Position numbers and translations under genes: made by a program
Assembly: GCA_015179025.1 (NCBI GenBank)
Contig: WHUX01000026.1
Coordinates: 372,001 to 436,000 of the forward strand
From: Terfezia claveryi
Lineage: Eukaryota; Ascomycota; Pezizomycetes; Pezizales; Pezizaceae
Length of the DNA: 64,000 bases
Direction of reading: 5' to 3'
Shown: in pieces, positions 48,572-59,466 of the stretch
How the letters are laid out: the number at the start of each line of letters is the position of its first letter
How positions within the stretch are numbered: position 1 is the stretch's first letter
The notes under the pieces: generated by a model
Seen by the model: only the letters and a program-made list of their open reading frames with translations
Told to the model about the DNA's origin: nothing
Databases searched by the model: none

Positions 48572-48711
48572 GTGCCAACCAGACTATATTTTAGATTGTA
48601 CGGAAGGCGCTCAGGCAGAACACGCTAACAATTTCGCTATCCTATAAAAGAAAAGTCGTAGGGTTTTAAGAGGTAGAAAGGGGGCTGGTCATGACGTAGT
48701 CTGGTTGGCAC
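48572..48711. repeat. Facing pair of the dispersed 15-mer TAGTCTGGTTGGCAC
   Basis: GTGCCAACCAGACTA (48572-48586) and TAGTCTGGTTGGCAC (48697-48711) are exact reverse complements 110 bp apart. GTCATGAC stands just before the right copy and again ~30 bp after it. The same 15-mer recurs alone elsewhere in the window. Confidence 0.65.
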
Positions 48712-51533
48712 AACCCTTAACGGGGGTCATGACGAGCTTAGTATTCTCAAACATAACAGTAATACGCGACGAGCACACATATCAACGCAAATGTATACTA
48801 TCAGAGCGAATACCACATCCCACATCAACGCGAATGCCATTCCAGAAGAGTATGTACTGATGATGTCTACACCACTACTACGCTATACCATTTGACCTTA
48901 TAACTGGTTACTATGTCCTCACTAAAGGCTGTCTCAGTGTACTCTTAACTACGAAAACACTCGTGCTTGACTGATCATTTGAAGGGCGGATTGTGTTGTA
49001 GAAGAGCATGCAATTCAGCACTATAATACCCCAACACCCGTTATAAAGTGAGTCGTATAATCTCTGATAATAGAAACATGTGACTGAATTACTGGAGGTC
49101 TTTGAGGTTGGTAGAGGTTGAGATAAGGGCAAAATAAGATAAAATATCCAATATCGAGTAAAGAAGCACGGCCCTGCTTCGCCTGCCTTTTTAACCCAGT
49201 TGTTAGATAACTGATTGATATAATAGACTCGTGTAGGCTCAACTAATAGAGCTGTTACGAGTGTTTCCCGTTCAGTGACTATTTTGTGAAAGAGTAAAGA
49301 GAGCGTGCCAGAAAATTCCCAAAGATTGCTTCCTTATTCTTCGCGTAAAAATTGCTGTTTCTTCAGACAAAAGTAACAGTCACGATAACTTTTTATAGTG
49401 AACAAAGGCACGTTTTCCTTGACCAGTAAATTACCTTCTTGATTCAGACGCTCCCCGCGAGACTGCTCCCACACCGTAAACAAACAGAACAAGCGTCCAA
49501 CCCCTATTCCCGATAATGTAGCGATGTTAGAGGTATGTAGGTGTCGGTATTGAGATTGAGCGAATTCTCGGTTGTGAGAACTATGGAGTCTTGTATGTAG
49601 GCTTTGATTTATTCCAGCATAATTTAGCTTTGCTTATTTTTTGAGAGGAATAATAATAAAGAAACCATGAACGGAAGAGGAGATATATAAGATTCTTGGA
49701 TTTGCTTACAGCCTAAAAGTATATGTTGTAGAAGTAATGGATCTGTGGAGGATTATGCTAGTCAAAAGCACTGGTGACTAGCACTGATTAGCGTCTTGGC
49801 GATGTCGGGTCATTATTACAATGTTCTGGACAAATAATATCCTTACCACTATTGACTTCACCCGCACCGTCAAAATACGCCGCTCACCAGGAGACTGGTC
49901 TCTCCGCCCTGTCCACTGGATAATATCCACTTCATTCATTTTCAAAGACAGCATCACTCTGATCCTCCTCAGTCCCCTAGGGATCAACGAACCATATGTA
50001 CTCCGCGCAATTGTAAGCATTAGCACCAACTTTCGATAGCCTCACCTACGCAACAATACCAGCACTGCAACATAACTGGGAGAACAGGTTTGGGTCTCAG
50101 ATAGATGCTTTGATGATCCAGGTGAATCTTTATGCAGGCGGGGTGTTTTTCTCCGGCAACCATGAGACATACCAGAGAACGTGTGAGTTTCTAGGGATCT
50201 TTGGCAGGAATGGGGGGCAAGCAGTATTGAAGAGGGTGGGGCCACTTAATTTGCCGAAGCAGGATACAGCAGAAGGCAGGGGTTAGCAAGCTTACCTAGA
50301 GTAGGTTTTCGGCAAACGCATCTGGGGTTTTTGCTGCGATTGAGGGAGCTTCAGAATTCATAAGCAGATCCACAGATAGTAATTTTAGTAGACTAAATTA
50401 CAGTACTATATTGTATTGTCTTTTACAACCAACTCGACCCCTCTACCCCGCCGCAGCGCTGCAAATTTGCTTTACTGGATTCGGAGTCAAACTGGACGGC
50501 AGGGCTTAGATTTTGGTCGTCCGGTCTAGATGGCTGGGATCAACTGTACAGTACATGCTGGTGATCTGTTTATGCAGGACGTAAGTAGGTAATGGAGCTT
50601 TGCTCATTTTAGTTCTCTAGATCTGCTTCTTTGACGAATTCAGAAGAAATGGTTATTAAGCATTGCGCATCCGGGAAAGCCAAGTGATGATATACATATG
50701 TACGTATTATTATGTGTATGGATGTCTCGTTGTTTCCTCATAAAATTGATTGGTTTCTTTTTCTCACATTGCTATGCAGGCTGCCAGTCCAGACTTGAGA
50801 AATACCGTAACGGTGCTGTGTGGATATCCCCGTACTGTATATACTGCACAGAATGGTCTCCATAAGGCATTGTGCAGGTGTATGTACAGGCATGCGTCAC
50901 CACACCGATCGTTCTAGGTAACACAAGAGGACCAATATCGTAAACGTCATCAAGGGTGGTGTATGCAAAGTCAGTAAATGAATACGAGGCTTGTAATCTA
51001 ATATCACTTGCATACCTTCCAAATTCGGGAACTTCTGCTTGGTCCTACCCCACGAACAGAATATTATTATTAGGAACTGCGGGGTCCGTTATTTTATTAC
51101 ATTTTTTTTAAATGCTCATTACTCCTATTCGGTGCGGGGTCTATTATGGGCACCAGCAGGTGAGAAACTCTGCAAAGATGGCAGCTCGGGAGCTGGAGAT
51201 GATCGCCTATCACAAACAATCATCTTCTGTCTATGCCTTGCACTACCTGCAAACTGGTGGATTTAGTGTTGTGGGGCAGTGTGCCCAAGATTAGGTTCGC
51301 CAGATGCAGAGGATGGATGCTCAATGCTGGCATGTGTTTGTGCAGGCCATAGTATGAATCTATATTATCAAGTTCATCCCAGTGAAATACCGTCTCCTCT
51401 TGCTCACAGTCTTTCCATAGCCATACTAATTATATCTCTCCAATATTGGCCAGAAGGATTCCATTTGGTATTTACAAGCCGGACTTTAGATAAAAAACAC
51501 GTTTGGATCCTCATCTACGGAAGTTTGAGCGCC
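48712..51533. other. Intergenic, no gene supported
   Basis: At 49778-50039 both strands are open over ~70-85 codons, so coding sense cannot be decided. The stretch from about 49240 starts TGTTACGAGTG and could be LTR-derived. Directly before 51534 is the presumed 5' region of the DUF2235 gene; its frame is open further upstream, with another ATG at 51354. Confidence 0.4.
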
Positions 51534-54500
51534 ATGCAAAGCATACTGTCTTTGACCCCCCAGGACATTGCAGCCAGCCCATTGCAATTGCCCTCACCTA
51601 CAGTGAAGACTTATACTAAGCACAATGTCCTAGAAAACACAGAGAAGCTCCCTGTCCGCCTTGTTCTATGCTTTGATGGCACTGGTGATACTGCACAGGG
51701 CTCTTTCAGCGCAGCAAAGGGTACGATAGGCAACTAGCTCAAGTAGGTACCTGATATTGTATCTAACGTGGGGGTGTTTTAGGGGCCAAGGGCGGAACAA
51801 GTGATTCCATCTGGACAATATATGACTTGACTAAACCTGGGCCAGTCACCGACAATAATGGAAGGTCAATGTATCAGGTATAACTGCCCCCATCGTGATT
51901 CCCGAGGTGCAATATCAAAGATATGTAACTGTCGCTGCTACTAATCAAGCCTGTGTCTATACAATAATAGTATCCTCAATATTTTGAGGGAGTCGCCACT
52001 GTAAACGCGGAAGAGGGGGGTAATATTGGGGTGCGAGCGAAGGCATTATTTGATGGCGCCACAGGACACGGTATAGCGTTCTAAATCATATGTGAAACCA
52101 GTCATTTAGAAGAGAATTTGTACTAAAAGACCTATCCTTGCGGCGTAGGTTATCTGGATATCCTGTGCACCGGATACCACGTTTGCTGTCGACAGCTGCA
52201 ATATGATGGAAATAATACACACGAGATATTTCTTTATGGGTTCAGTCGAGGCGCATGTATGTGCACATCAGACGTCCAGCTGCCTTCCATGCGTACGGAA
52301 TTGACCGTCAACTAACATTTTGGCTGTCTGATGTCTAGTTATTTCGAGAGCACTAGCATCATTCCTAGAGCATGTGGGTCTAATCAAGGCAGAAAATCTG
52401 GGAGAGGATCCGAAGAAGGATGTGCTTTTCCAAAAAAGATTCCGTGAACTTTTGGCAAGGTATATGGAGGTCACGAATTTTACAAATTCATCGGTACTTA
52501 TGCCCCTGTTTTATGCAAGTAATCCTATGAATGCAATTCTCTAACGCCTCTATGCAGAAGCAAGCACAATTACCGTATGAGCATCATTTTTTCTAAGTTC
52601 ACACACTTATACGAACTGACAACTGGCCGGCCTTAGCGAATATTGCGTCCCTGCGCCTCGAATTCGTGTGCTCGGCGCCTTTGATACAGTCAAAACCGTC
52701 ATTACTTTGCCAGTCCACAATCTTGTCCAAGGCGGCATCCCCATCATCGATTTTAAACTAGACGCACCTGCCCTGGTTGACCACTTTCGGCATGCGCTGG
52801 CTCTAAATGAACAGCGTTCGCTATTCAGTCCTTCATTTTGGAAGTCAGACTCCCAGTCGTCCGATCGCAGTTATCTTGAAGCGTGGTTTTTTGGTCACCA
52901 TCATGATATTGGGGGAGGCGATGATTTCCAGGGTCTGGCATTGTGGCCGCTGCAATGGATTCTTCACGCTTCCATGGAATCTGGCCTCATTCTCGATTCT
53001 ACCATCAAACCTTATGACATCCTCTTCACGGGGGCCAACAATGTTTTTGAAACACCCCACGAGATTTCCCTCCAAATGTTTGATATGATTCGACACCACG
53101 CAGAGTCCAGGGGGAAGTGGGGTTTAAAACTGAATAAGCCCTTCTCCCCTACAATTCCTGAACCTAGGGAGTTTTTCCAATTCGTCACTAAACCACCCTA
53201 TGTGAGGTTTCGAAAACCAAAGGTCTTCATACACCCCGCAGCATATCTCGTTTTTGACGTCAGCTCGATATTTAGAATTCAGGTGTATACATGGAAACAC
53301 TTCCGCAGGTTTCTGGCCGATCGATCTGCGGCTCTATCAATGGATTGTGCGCCATGGTGGGAGAAGCAAACAATCAATACCATTGTGAACGAGGCGAGCG
53401 CCGTCCAGTCGTTTAATCTGTTAGTTATTGGAAGGCCAAATTCTGGCAAAGAATCAATTATAACAACAATATTCGGAAAACCGACTGGGCCTGTGAGACG
53501 CTTTTTTTTTATTTTATTCCCTCTATAATCTCAATCAGCCATAGGCTATGGCGACTTGGTAACTTAATATACAAGAGTTCAACTAACATTATATTGTGCG
53601 ACTCTTGTAGGCCAACAAGGGTATTCATAACCATGTACCTATTGCAGGGAATGACGAAGTGCGTATCCACTACTCCAATGGATTCGGTGAAGGGGGCAGC
53701 GATGGACGCATTGAGGTCCAGAAATTCCTAAAAGCACAACTTATGAACCCCGATCACGCATCGCGTATTCATGCCATTTGGTACTTCCACGACTGTTTGG
53801 AGGAGAGGGTAAATGATTCAGAAGAGGATCTGTTCAAGATGAACTTTGGTGACCTTCCAGTCCTCGTTTTTCTCCAAAACGAGAACAGCCTCCGATCTCG
53901 GTTCAGGCAACATATGGACATCTCAGATGGTTCCGATGCAGACGTCAAGATCCAAAATGCATTTGCAGAAGCGATAGACCGTATTCAAGGGCAGCTAAGT
54001 TTGCCTAAGACAGGAAGATATGTACACATGCCTGGAATGGGTAAGTATTCGTCAAATAAATCCCACAGTTCTTCGCTGAGCTTTTGAACTATATATAGCA
54101 AGTGAAACTCCCGGAAATCTGCTTGAGGAGTCGGCAACCTGCCTTGACCACGATTCGGTGTACATTTCACAAATCAAAGCTCAGCGGGTCGAAGTGAAAC
54201 CAAAAATTGCATTGGCCATAGAGGAGACCATTCGGGCTTACACGATCTGGTATTTGTTTGACACTTCTGGAGAGGTCCATAGTTTTGGTCGTAACAAAGA
54301 CTCTGCTGGCGTGTCACTATCAACTTTACTCATGGAACCCGTCCTTGCAACTTTCAGTATGGGTTTTTCAGGTGACTCCGAATTGATCAAGCGCCACATT
54401 GGAAGTTCCTGGGTGGATCTTGATAAACACACCTCCGGCATTTGTGACACTTCGCTTCCCAGCTACCTGCTCTTGATTTGTATGTTAGACACTATCATCG

Positions 54501-54859
54501 TTATGACGCACGCGGTGGCTCATCGCGACAAATCGAAGAATGAAGCCTTGCCAGTTACTCATGCTGAAATTGAGCAGGCATGTACCTGGTACGCGGTGGC
54601 GCATAAATTGGGACAGGAAACCATTCAGAAGAGTTTACACAAGCAGGTCCATGAACTATTGCAACCCGATGGATACCCCAAAGATAAGTCAGTCGCGCAC
54701 CTGCAAATGAAAACCATAGCTATTGTCGAAAGGTTTTCCGAAGAGGCTGAGAAGGGATCCACCACAATTTTAGCTGCTGCGGCAGCAGCGGTTTCCGGGG
54801 CTGTGACGGGGGCTATCGCGGGCGTTGGAGGGAAAATATTTGGAATGATGGCGAGATAA
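51534..54859 (+). CDS. DUF2235 hydrolase fused to a degenerate GTPase domain with Gly/Ala-rich hydrophobic C-terminus
   Basis: Nine exons: 51534-51720, 51783-51877, 51971-52070, 52149-52256, 52339-52459, 52558-52596, 52637-53492, 53611-54040, 54099-54859; all joins keep frame (898 codons). The sixth exon and its 40-bp intron are the least certain. Part 1 is a DUF2235 alpha/beta hydrolase: RLVLCFDGTGD at the start, GFSRGA (nucleophile Ser in GxSxG), then GAFDTVKT and FGHHHDIGGG with the late Asp/His. Bacterial Tle1-type phospholipases share this fold. Part 2 resembles the fungal GTPase domain but lacks key residues: G1 reads GRPNSGKES (Glu where Ser/Thr binds Mg), the DSRGFE motif reads YSNGFGEG, and G4 is absent. 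The last 30 residues (ILAAAAAAVSGAVTGAIAG...) form a glycine-zipper-like hydrophobic helix that may insert in membrane. Confidence 0.85.
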
Positions 54860-55225
54860 AGGAGATTCTACGTTTGAGTTATTATTTTCCTACAAAAGTA
54901 TCGCGGGAAAGGGCCAGATTTCTAATTAGTTCTAAGTTGCTGTTCGATTCCCGGTGAGGTAAACGTTGAGATCGTTGGTTTTTATTGCCCAGTCGCTTCC
55001 ATCTGAGTTTAACATTCGGTGTTAAGAATCCCTCCACTATTTCTAAGCTCTTCGGCTGGAACCCCACTATGTGGTGTAAATGTTATCCGCCAATTACAAT
55101 GATTTGCTCTCCGATGAAATGGGAAATCTGAATTGAAGTATACTAGCCGTGATCACACCACAACCCTGGAAAACCAGTTGAGGGTAACACATCGAAAGTT
55201 CCACGAATCTTCCGATAGTTAAAAC

Positions 55226-55325
55226 CTTTTTTTTTTTTTGTAACTCATCACTCGTATCCAATCTAGCTAGTTTATGACGAGAAAACGCATCCCTGAGTGG
55301 GTACCCAGCTGGATTATCAAACCGC
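55226..55325 (-). repeat. Strongly diverged SINE-like fragment
   Basis: A T13 run, then GTAACTCATCACTCGTATCC, GTTTATGACGAG, CCCTGAGTGGG and CAGCTGGATTATCAA follow the family's order with many changes. Confidence 0.4.
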
Positions 55326-55487
55326 TCCATAACTGCGTCAAAACCAGATACACTACCCTCCAAAACTTAAAATAACGAAGTTAGAAAATCATCCAACAAT
55401 CTCCAAGCACCAAAAAATCGCAAATGCTCCAATAAAAAACCCTTCAAAAATTCACACCTTCTCACAACACTCCATATCCCCAACCAC

Positions 55488-55605
55488 TTTTTTTTATTAT
55501 TTAAATATCATTTACTCACATGTGGGGGCTATGGTGAGCCACCTGGAAACCCAGGTTGATTCAAGGCAGGGCAAGTTAATATGCCAGCCCGGTAGTTACA
55601 TATAA
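55488..55605 (-). repeat. SINE-like 3'-end fragment
   Basis: T-rich run, TACTCACATGTGGGGGC, ATGGTGAGCC, ACCTGG-AAAC-CCAGGT, TGATTCAAGGCAGGGCAAG and TTAATATGCCAGCCC. Hairpin 1 is intact, with CTGG/CCAG in place of CCGG/CCGG, a paired double change. Confidence 0.75.
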
Positions 55606-55924
55606 GGGATGACAAGAGGAAACGGTTGTAGGAAATGGCGAAAGACTAAGAATGAAATGAACAGACGTGATACATACGTGAAAGCATGGTTACAGAGGTT
55701 CTTGAAGTCGCCCCGTCAGCACCTGCGTAAAAGCAAAAGCCTTCTCATAGTCAACGTTGGGGTGGTCTTCCATGACGAAATCCTTTTTATAGGTTTGAAA
55801 TGTGTATCGAAGCTCATATTGTAGAACCTTGGCCATGAGCTGCCACACTGTTTTTCTACAGACACCCAGCTAGGGTTTTCATATTGCATGCCATAGCCGC
55901 TGTTCATGCTCCTAGTGTAACTAT

Positions 55925-57005
55925 GTCTACACCAACGTATGACGAATCTGGAGGTCCCTATGTGGGTTCGTGGTGATAAGGGACTTGATACCTATGTCGA
56001 TCCCGGATCTGGGTGGGGAGCCTGAGCTCATATTGAGGACTGCTTGAATCGCGGCCTGGGAGTCCGAGAGGATCGATATCATGGGTGAGTCTTCGTTGAG
56101 TAATGCCAGTTGCATCGCGAATAATTCGCCGTCTGCTACTGTGGCGTGGTCTCCCAGATAGCCCCCGTAGTTCTTAGGGGTGCCTCTTGTCTGATCCTCA
56201 CTGTGGATTCCGCTAGCTACCACCCCTTTTCGTCCCGTACCATCGGTGTAACAGACTCTCCATCCTTCTTCTCGTATTGAGCCAATACCTGCTACCCAAG
56301 GACCTAACTGCTTAGAGCGTTCTAACTTAGGGTCTAAAATCACCTTCTGAGTGAGAGAGAAGGGTGTTGTATCTTCTCTGTTGCCCCATGAAAGCCCTTC
56401 TATGTCGGCTCCATTTAGAAAAAAAGGCTTCCGAGATTGGAGTCCTTGTCCGGTGTAAGTCGTTGCTGATTTGCCATGACGTGTCCCCTTGAACGTAGTC
56501 CCTTATCCGTTGATCGCCTGTCTTAACTGCTTTTGCTGCCCAACAGCGCTTCATGTCTGCTATCTTATCTTGTAATGGTTCGACATTGGAAATCCAGCCT
56601 AGAGTTTGGTGGCTTGAGCCGTGGTAACCTCCTGTGATTTTCCGCAAGGCTTTGTACTCTAGGTGTTGCATGAGTAATAGAAGCTGCTGGTGTTGTGGTT
56701 TCCATAGCTCCGCTCCCCATGTGAAGATGCTTCGAATGCAACCGGTATATAAGGATCTTAAAGCCAACGGGCTCATGCCTCCGTTCTGGTTGCCTAGGCT
56801 CGTAAGGACCTTTAGTATGCTTGCCGCCTTGGAAGTCCTTTGTTTGATGTGGGTTTTCCAAGAGAAGTTGCTCGAGACCATGATTCCCAGAGTTTTGCAG
56901 TGTTTTACCTTGCCTTTCTTGTGGAAGTCAAGTCTGGACTCTTTGCTTGCATCCCATTGGAGTTCGTCCTCTTTTGCTGCTGACTCGAGTATGTTGTTTA
57001 TTTAG
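55925..57005 (-). pseudogene. Non-LTR retrotransposon pol fragment (reverse transcriptase 3' part + RNase H)
   Basis: Two overlapping minus frames (56327-57005 and 55927-56343) are joined by a frameshift near 56335. The first reads LGIMVSSNFSWKTHIKQRTSKA, LRSLYTGCIRSIFTWGAELW and LRKITGGYHGSSHQTL, the connection region after a LINE reverse transcriptase. The second is RNase H with its acidic residues: VCYTDGTGR, DGELFAMQLAL and ISILSDSQAAIQAV. The catalytic RT part is missing at the right and the C-terminus is cut at the left. Fungal I/Tad1-type LINEs have this RT-RNase H order. The fragment is dead. Confidence 0.88.
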
Positions 57006-57019
57006 CCATTGGGAACGGG

Positions 57020-57145
57020 CTTATATGAATCAGCTTATACGAGCTATTGGGAAAAGACTTATATGAGCTATATGAATTGCTCGGAATCAGCTTATACAGG
57101 CTATTGGGAAAAAGTTTATATGAGCTTAAATGAATTGCTCGGAAG
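57020..57145 (+). repeat. Two tandem copies of a ~60-bp unit
   Basis: GAATCAGCTTATACGAGCTA, TTGGGAAAAGACTTATATGAG and GAATTGCTCG occur twice in order, with small differences, at about 57026-57085 and 57084-57142. No coding sense. Confidence 0.7.
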
Positions 57146-57474
57146 CTTGAACTTGATTGGTGAATGGGGCAGCTACACCGTTCGGCAATCATGGCGTTTG
57201 GTGAACGGGGCAGGCGTACCAATCAGCAATCATAGTAAGCTATGTAATTGGCTACGCATCTTGGTGTCGTACCGTTATGCTGTAATGCCCATACTTAAAA
57301 ACTAACTAATTTCTCCAGACCCTATTGAGTAGGGTCAAAATGGGTACAATCACGGGTGGCCAAGCCGTTGCCACTTTCCGCAGCGACTAAAAAGTGGCCT
57401 AAGAAAACGTTTGAAATGGCACCAGATCCTCTACGATAACTATAAAGCTGTGTCTGGTTTAGTCTCGATCTCAA

Positions 57475-57560
57475 AAAGACAACCATCCAACACTACCGAA
57501 ACAAGAAGTCAAAAATTCTAAATACCCATTGCGTCTGCGGTGGGAGACTTTTCCACACTT
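57475..57560 (+). repeat. Left member of a ~85-bp inverted repeat (partner 63838-63945)
   Basis: CAAAAATTCTAAATACCCAT, TGCGTCTGCGGTGGGAGAC and TTTTCCAC appear inverted at the right end of the window, where the same bases read GGAAAAGTCTCTCACCGCAG and ATGGGTATTTAGAATTTTTG, followed by GACTTCTTCTTTCGGTA. The two copies enclose ~6.3 kb with the fold-back element and the Crinkler pseudogene. They could be promoter copies, LTR remnants in opposite orientation, or TIRs of a larger unit. Confidence 0.65.
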
Positions 57561-57832
57561 ACATACGTGACATTTATTTTCACACACACTCTTTCTACGC
57601 ACATAACTTTAGGTGAAGTGTAGAAGGTCTGATCCTATCGATATATTCATAATATAGAAGAGAAGAAGAATTCATGGTGGATCCGAAGGTTTTAACCTTA
57701 CGGATCCTGCAACTATCTAATGACCAGATTGGGTAAGTTAGGTCGACCTGGCATAGGCACTGGCAAGCCCGATAGTTAACTTAACACCAAGCCATTCCAC
57801 GGAAATAACTGTCCGCTTGGAAATCACATATA

Positions 57833-59419
57833 CCATACTGCACGGGCTACCGGATCATCACGGGCAACCGGATCAAATGGCGATTTGGTGGTTTGTGTGC
57901 AATTTCCAACCAAATAGGCTCAAACTTTGGGATTATTTTGTATATATATAGTAGTTTCTTGAACAAATCACCCAAGGACGCATGCATATTACTACTCAAA
58001 ATATTTGGGAAAAATACATGATTGCATATTTTTTTTTTTTTTTTTTTTTTAAAACTAGTTACTACCTATGCGGCCCCGTTAGGGGGGCCATGAGGAGCCA
58101 CCCGGAAACCCGGGTGGATTGAAGGGAGAGGCAAGTTAATCTGCCAACCCCGCGCAAACTAAATACACAGACGGAGAGGAGGCCCCATGCTGTCATTAAC
58201 GGACTGGCCGAAGACCCGTGGGCCTGACTGAGCCTCCTAACTTGAAGAACTGAAGGGAACTAAAGATTGATGACCTGGGAGGAAAATAAACTGGGCTTAT
58301 GAAAAATGTTTGTGGAATGAGAGCTGGATTTATGGAAAATGGTTAATGATATGAGATAACCAACGGGACTAATAAAGAATAAAACAACCGGACTGAACTG
58401 ATGACTAGGCTAGTGACGAAACACATGATTGCATAGAATAGGGTTGGCCGGAGGATCTGTGAATAGAAAGAGGATACAGGGTATTTGAATGGCAGGAATT
58501 ATTGCTTCCACTTTATAGTTGAGGTCTACATAAGCTAGTGATGACCAATCTCTACGAAACTTTTCTCATCCCCCAGATCAGTTGAGGAAGGGACGCCGGT
58601 GAGCAATTTCTTGGAGTATCTTAACCAAATCAGTCCGAAGTCAAGCGTCCGATAGGTCCAAAGGATATATATAGGTAGGAAGGCCATTTAGATACTCCAG
58701 TCATAGTATCTGACCAGATCTAAGTCAGGCCATTCGGTGGGGGCCCACTCTGAATTGGGGTAAGAGTTGAGCTAGGTGTACCAAAAGAAGGTGGTATCAA
58801 GTGTTCGATAGCTCAAAAGAATCATCACAAGGAGGGCAATCCCTTGAACTTATAACAAGCCTTATTTAGCCTAAATTGAGGTGGCTTGGCATAGTAGCCA
58901 TATTAGGCAGAAATAACAAATCTTGGGATATATCAACCGAGAAAAGGTTAACTGATGGCTTCAGTTACCCGAAACATTCTGCTTTCTGTGTAGATTCTTG
59001 TGAGCTATTAGGTCCTTGACTTCGGCCTGGTTTGGTTGAGATACTCCAAGAAATTGCCTGCCGGCGTCCCTCCTCAACTGACCCGAGGGATGAGAAAAGT
59101 TTCGTAGAGATTGGTCATCCCTAGCTTATGTAGGCCTCAACTATAAAGTAGAAGCAATAATTCCTGCCATTCAAATACCCCGTATCCCCTTTCTATTCAC
59201 AGATCCTACAGCCAACCCTATTCTATGCAATCATGTATTTTTCCCATATATTTTAAGTGATAATATGCATGCGCCCTTGGGTGAATTGTCCAAGAAACTA
59301 CTATATATATACAAAAAAATCCCAAAGTTTGAGCCTATTTGGTTGGAAATTGCACACAAATCACCAAATCGCCATTTGATCCGATTGCCCGTGATGATCC
59401 GGTAGCCCGTGCAGTATGG
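57833..59419. mobile_element. Long-TIR fold-back DNA transposon, TA-flanked, carrying a SINE insertion in its left arm
   Basis: Ends CCATACTGCACGGGCTACCG (57833) and the reverse complement (59419) are bordered by TA on both sides. The left arm runs to 58029, is interrupted by the SINE, resumes at 58436 and matches to about 58640. The right arm runs from about 59015 to 59419. Total arm length is close to 400 bp. Matches include CAAATGGCGATTTGGTG-TTTGTGTGCAATTTCCAACC and AGATTGGTCATC-CTAGCTTATGTAG on the inverted side. No transposase. CCATACTG ends with TA duplication suggest a Tc1/mariner-like source, but the motif differs from the 44316-46344 element. Confidence 0.85.
58029..58422 (-). mobile_element. 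Complete SINE-like retroposon with 13-bp target duplication
   Basis: ACATGATTGCATA occurs at 58016-58028 and 58423-58435 directly around the element. The T26-or-so run at the left is the A tail of a minus-strand insertion, so the RNA read from 58422 to 58029. The 3' module has hairpin 2 (GGCCCC 58072-58077 with GGGGCC 58084-58089) and hairpin 1 (CCACCCGG 58098-58105 with CCGGGTGG 58110-58117). The 5' 250 bp is unlike the other fragments of the window. I see no convincing tRNA A and B boxes, so the promoter type is open. The uninserted sequence is preserved in the other arm of the host transposon at 59214-59243. Confidence 0.85.
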
Positions 59420-59466
59420 TACCCCCTCTTGTTCTCTTGAACCCTTGATCACAAGAGTCCGCCAGT

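Larger units (their letters stand above)
54860..55924. other. Intergenic with two SINE-like fragments
   Basis: No gene supported. SINE-like pieces are listed separately. GTTCGATTCCCGG at 54943 looks like a tRNA B box but no tRNA folds around it. Confidence 0.45.

Noticed and set aside
49778..50039. Overlapping open frames on both strands
   Set aside because: Neither has a recognisable motif, a start in good context or a joinable exon.
54930..54965. tRNA-like B box GTTCGATTCCCGG
   Set aside because: No matching T stem on the 5' side and no acceptor partner upstream; no cloverleaf can be drawn.
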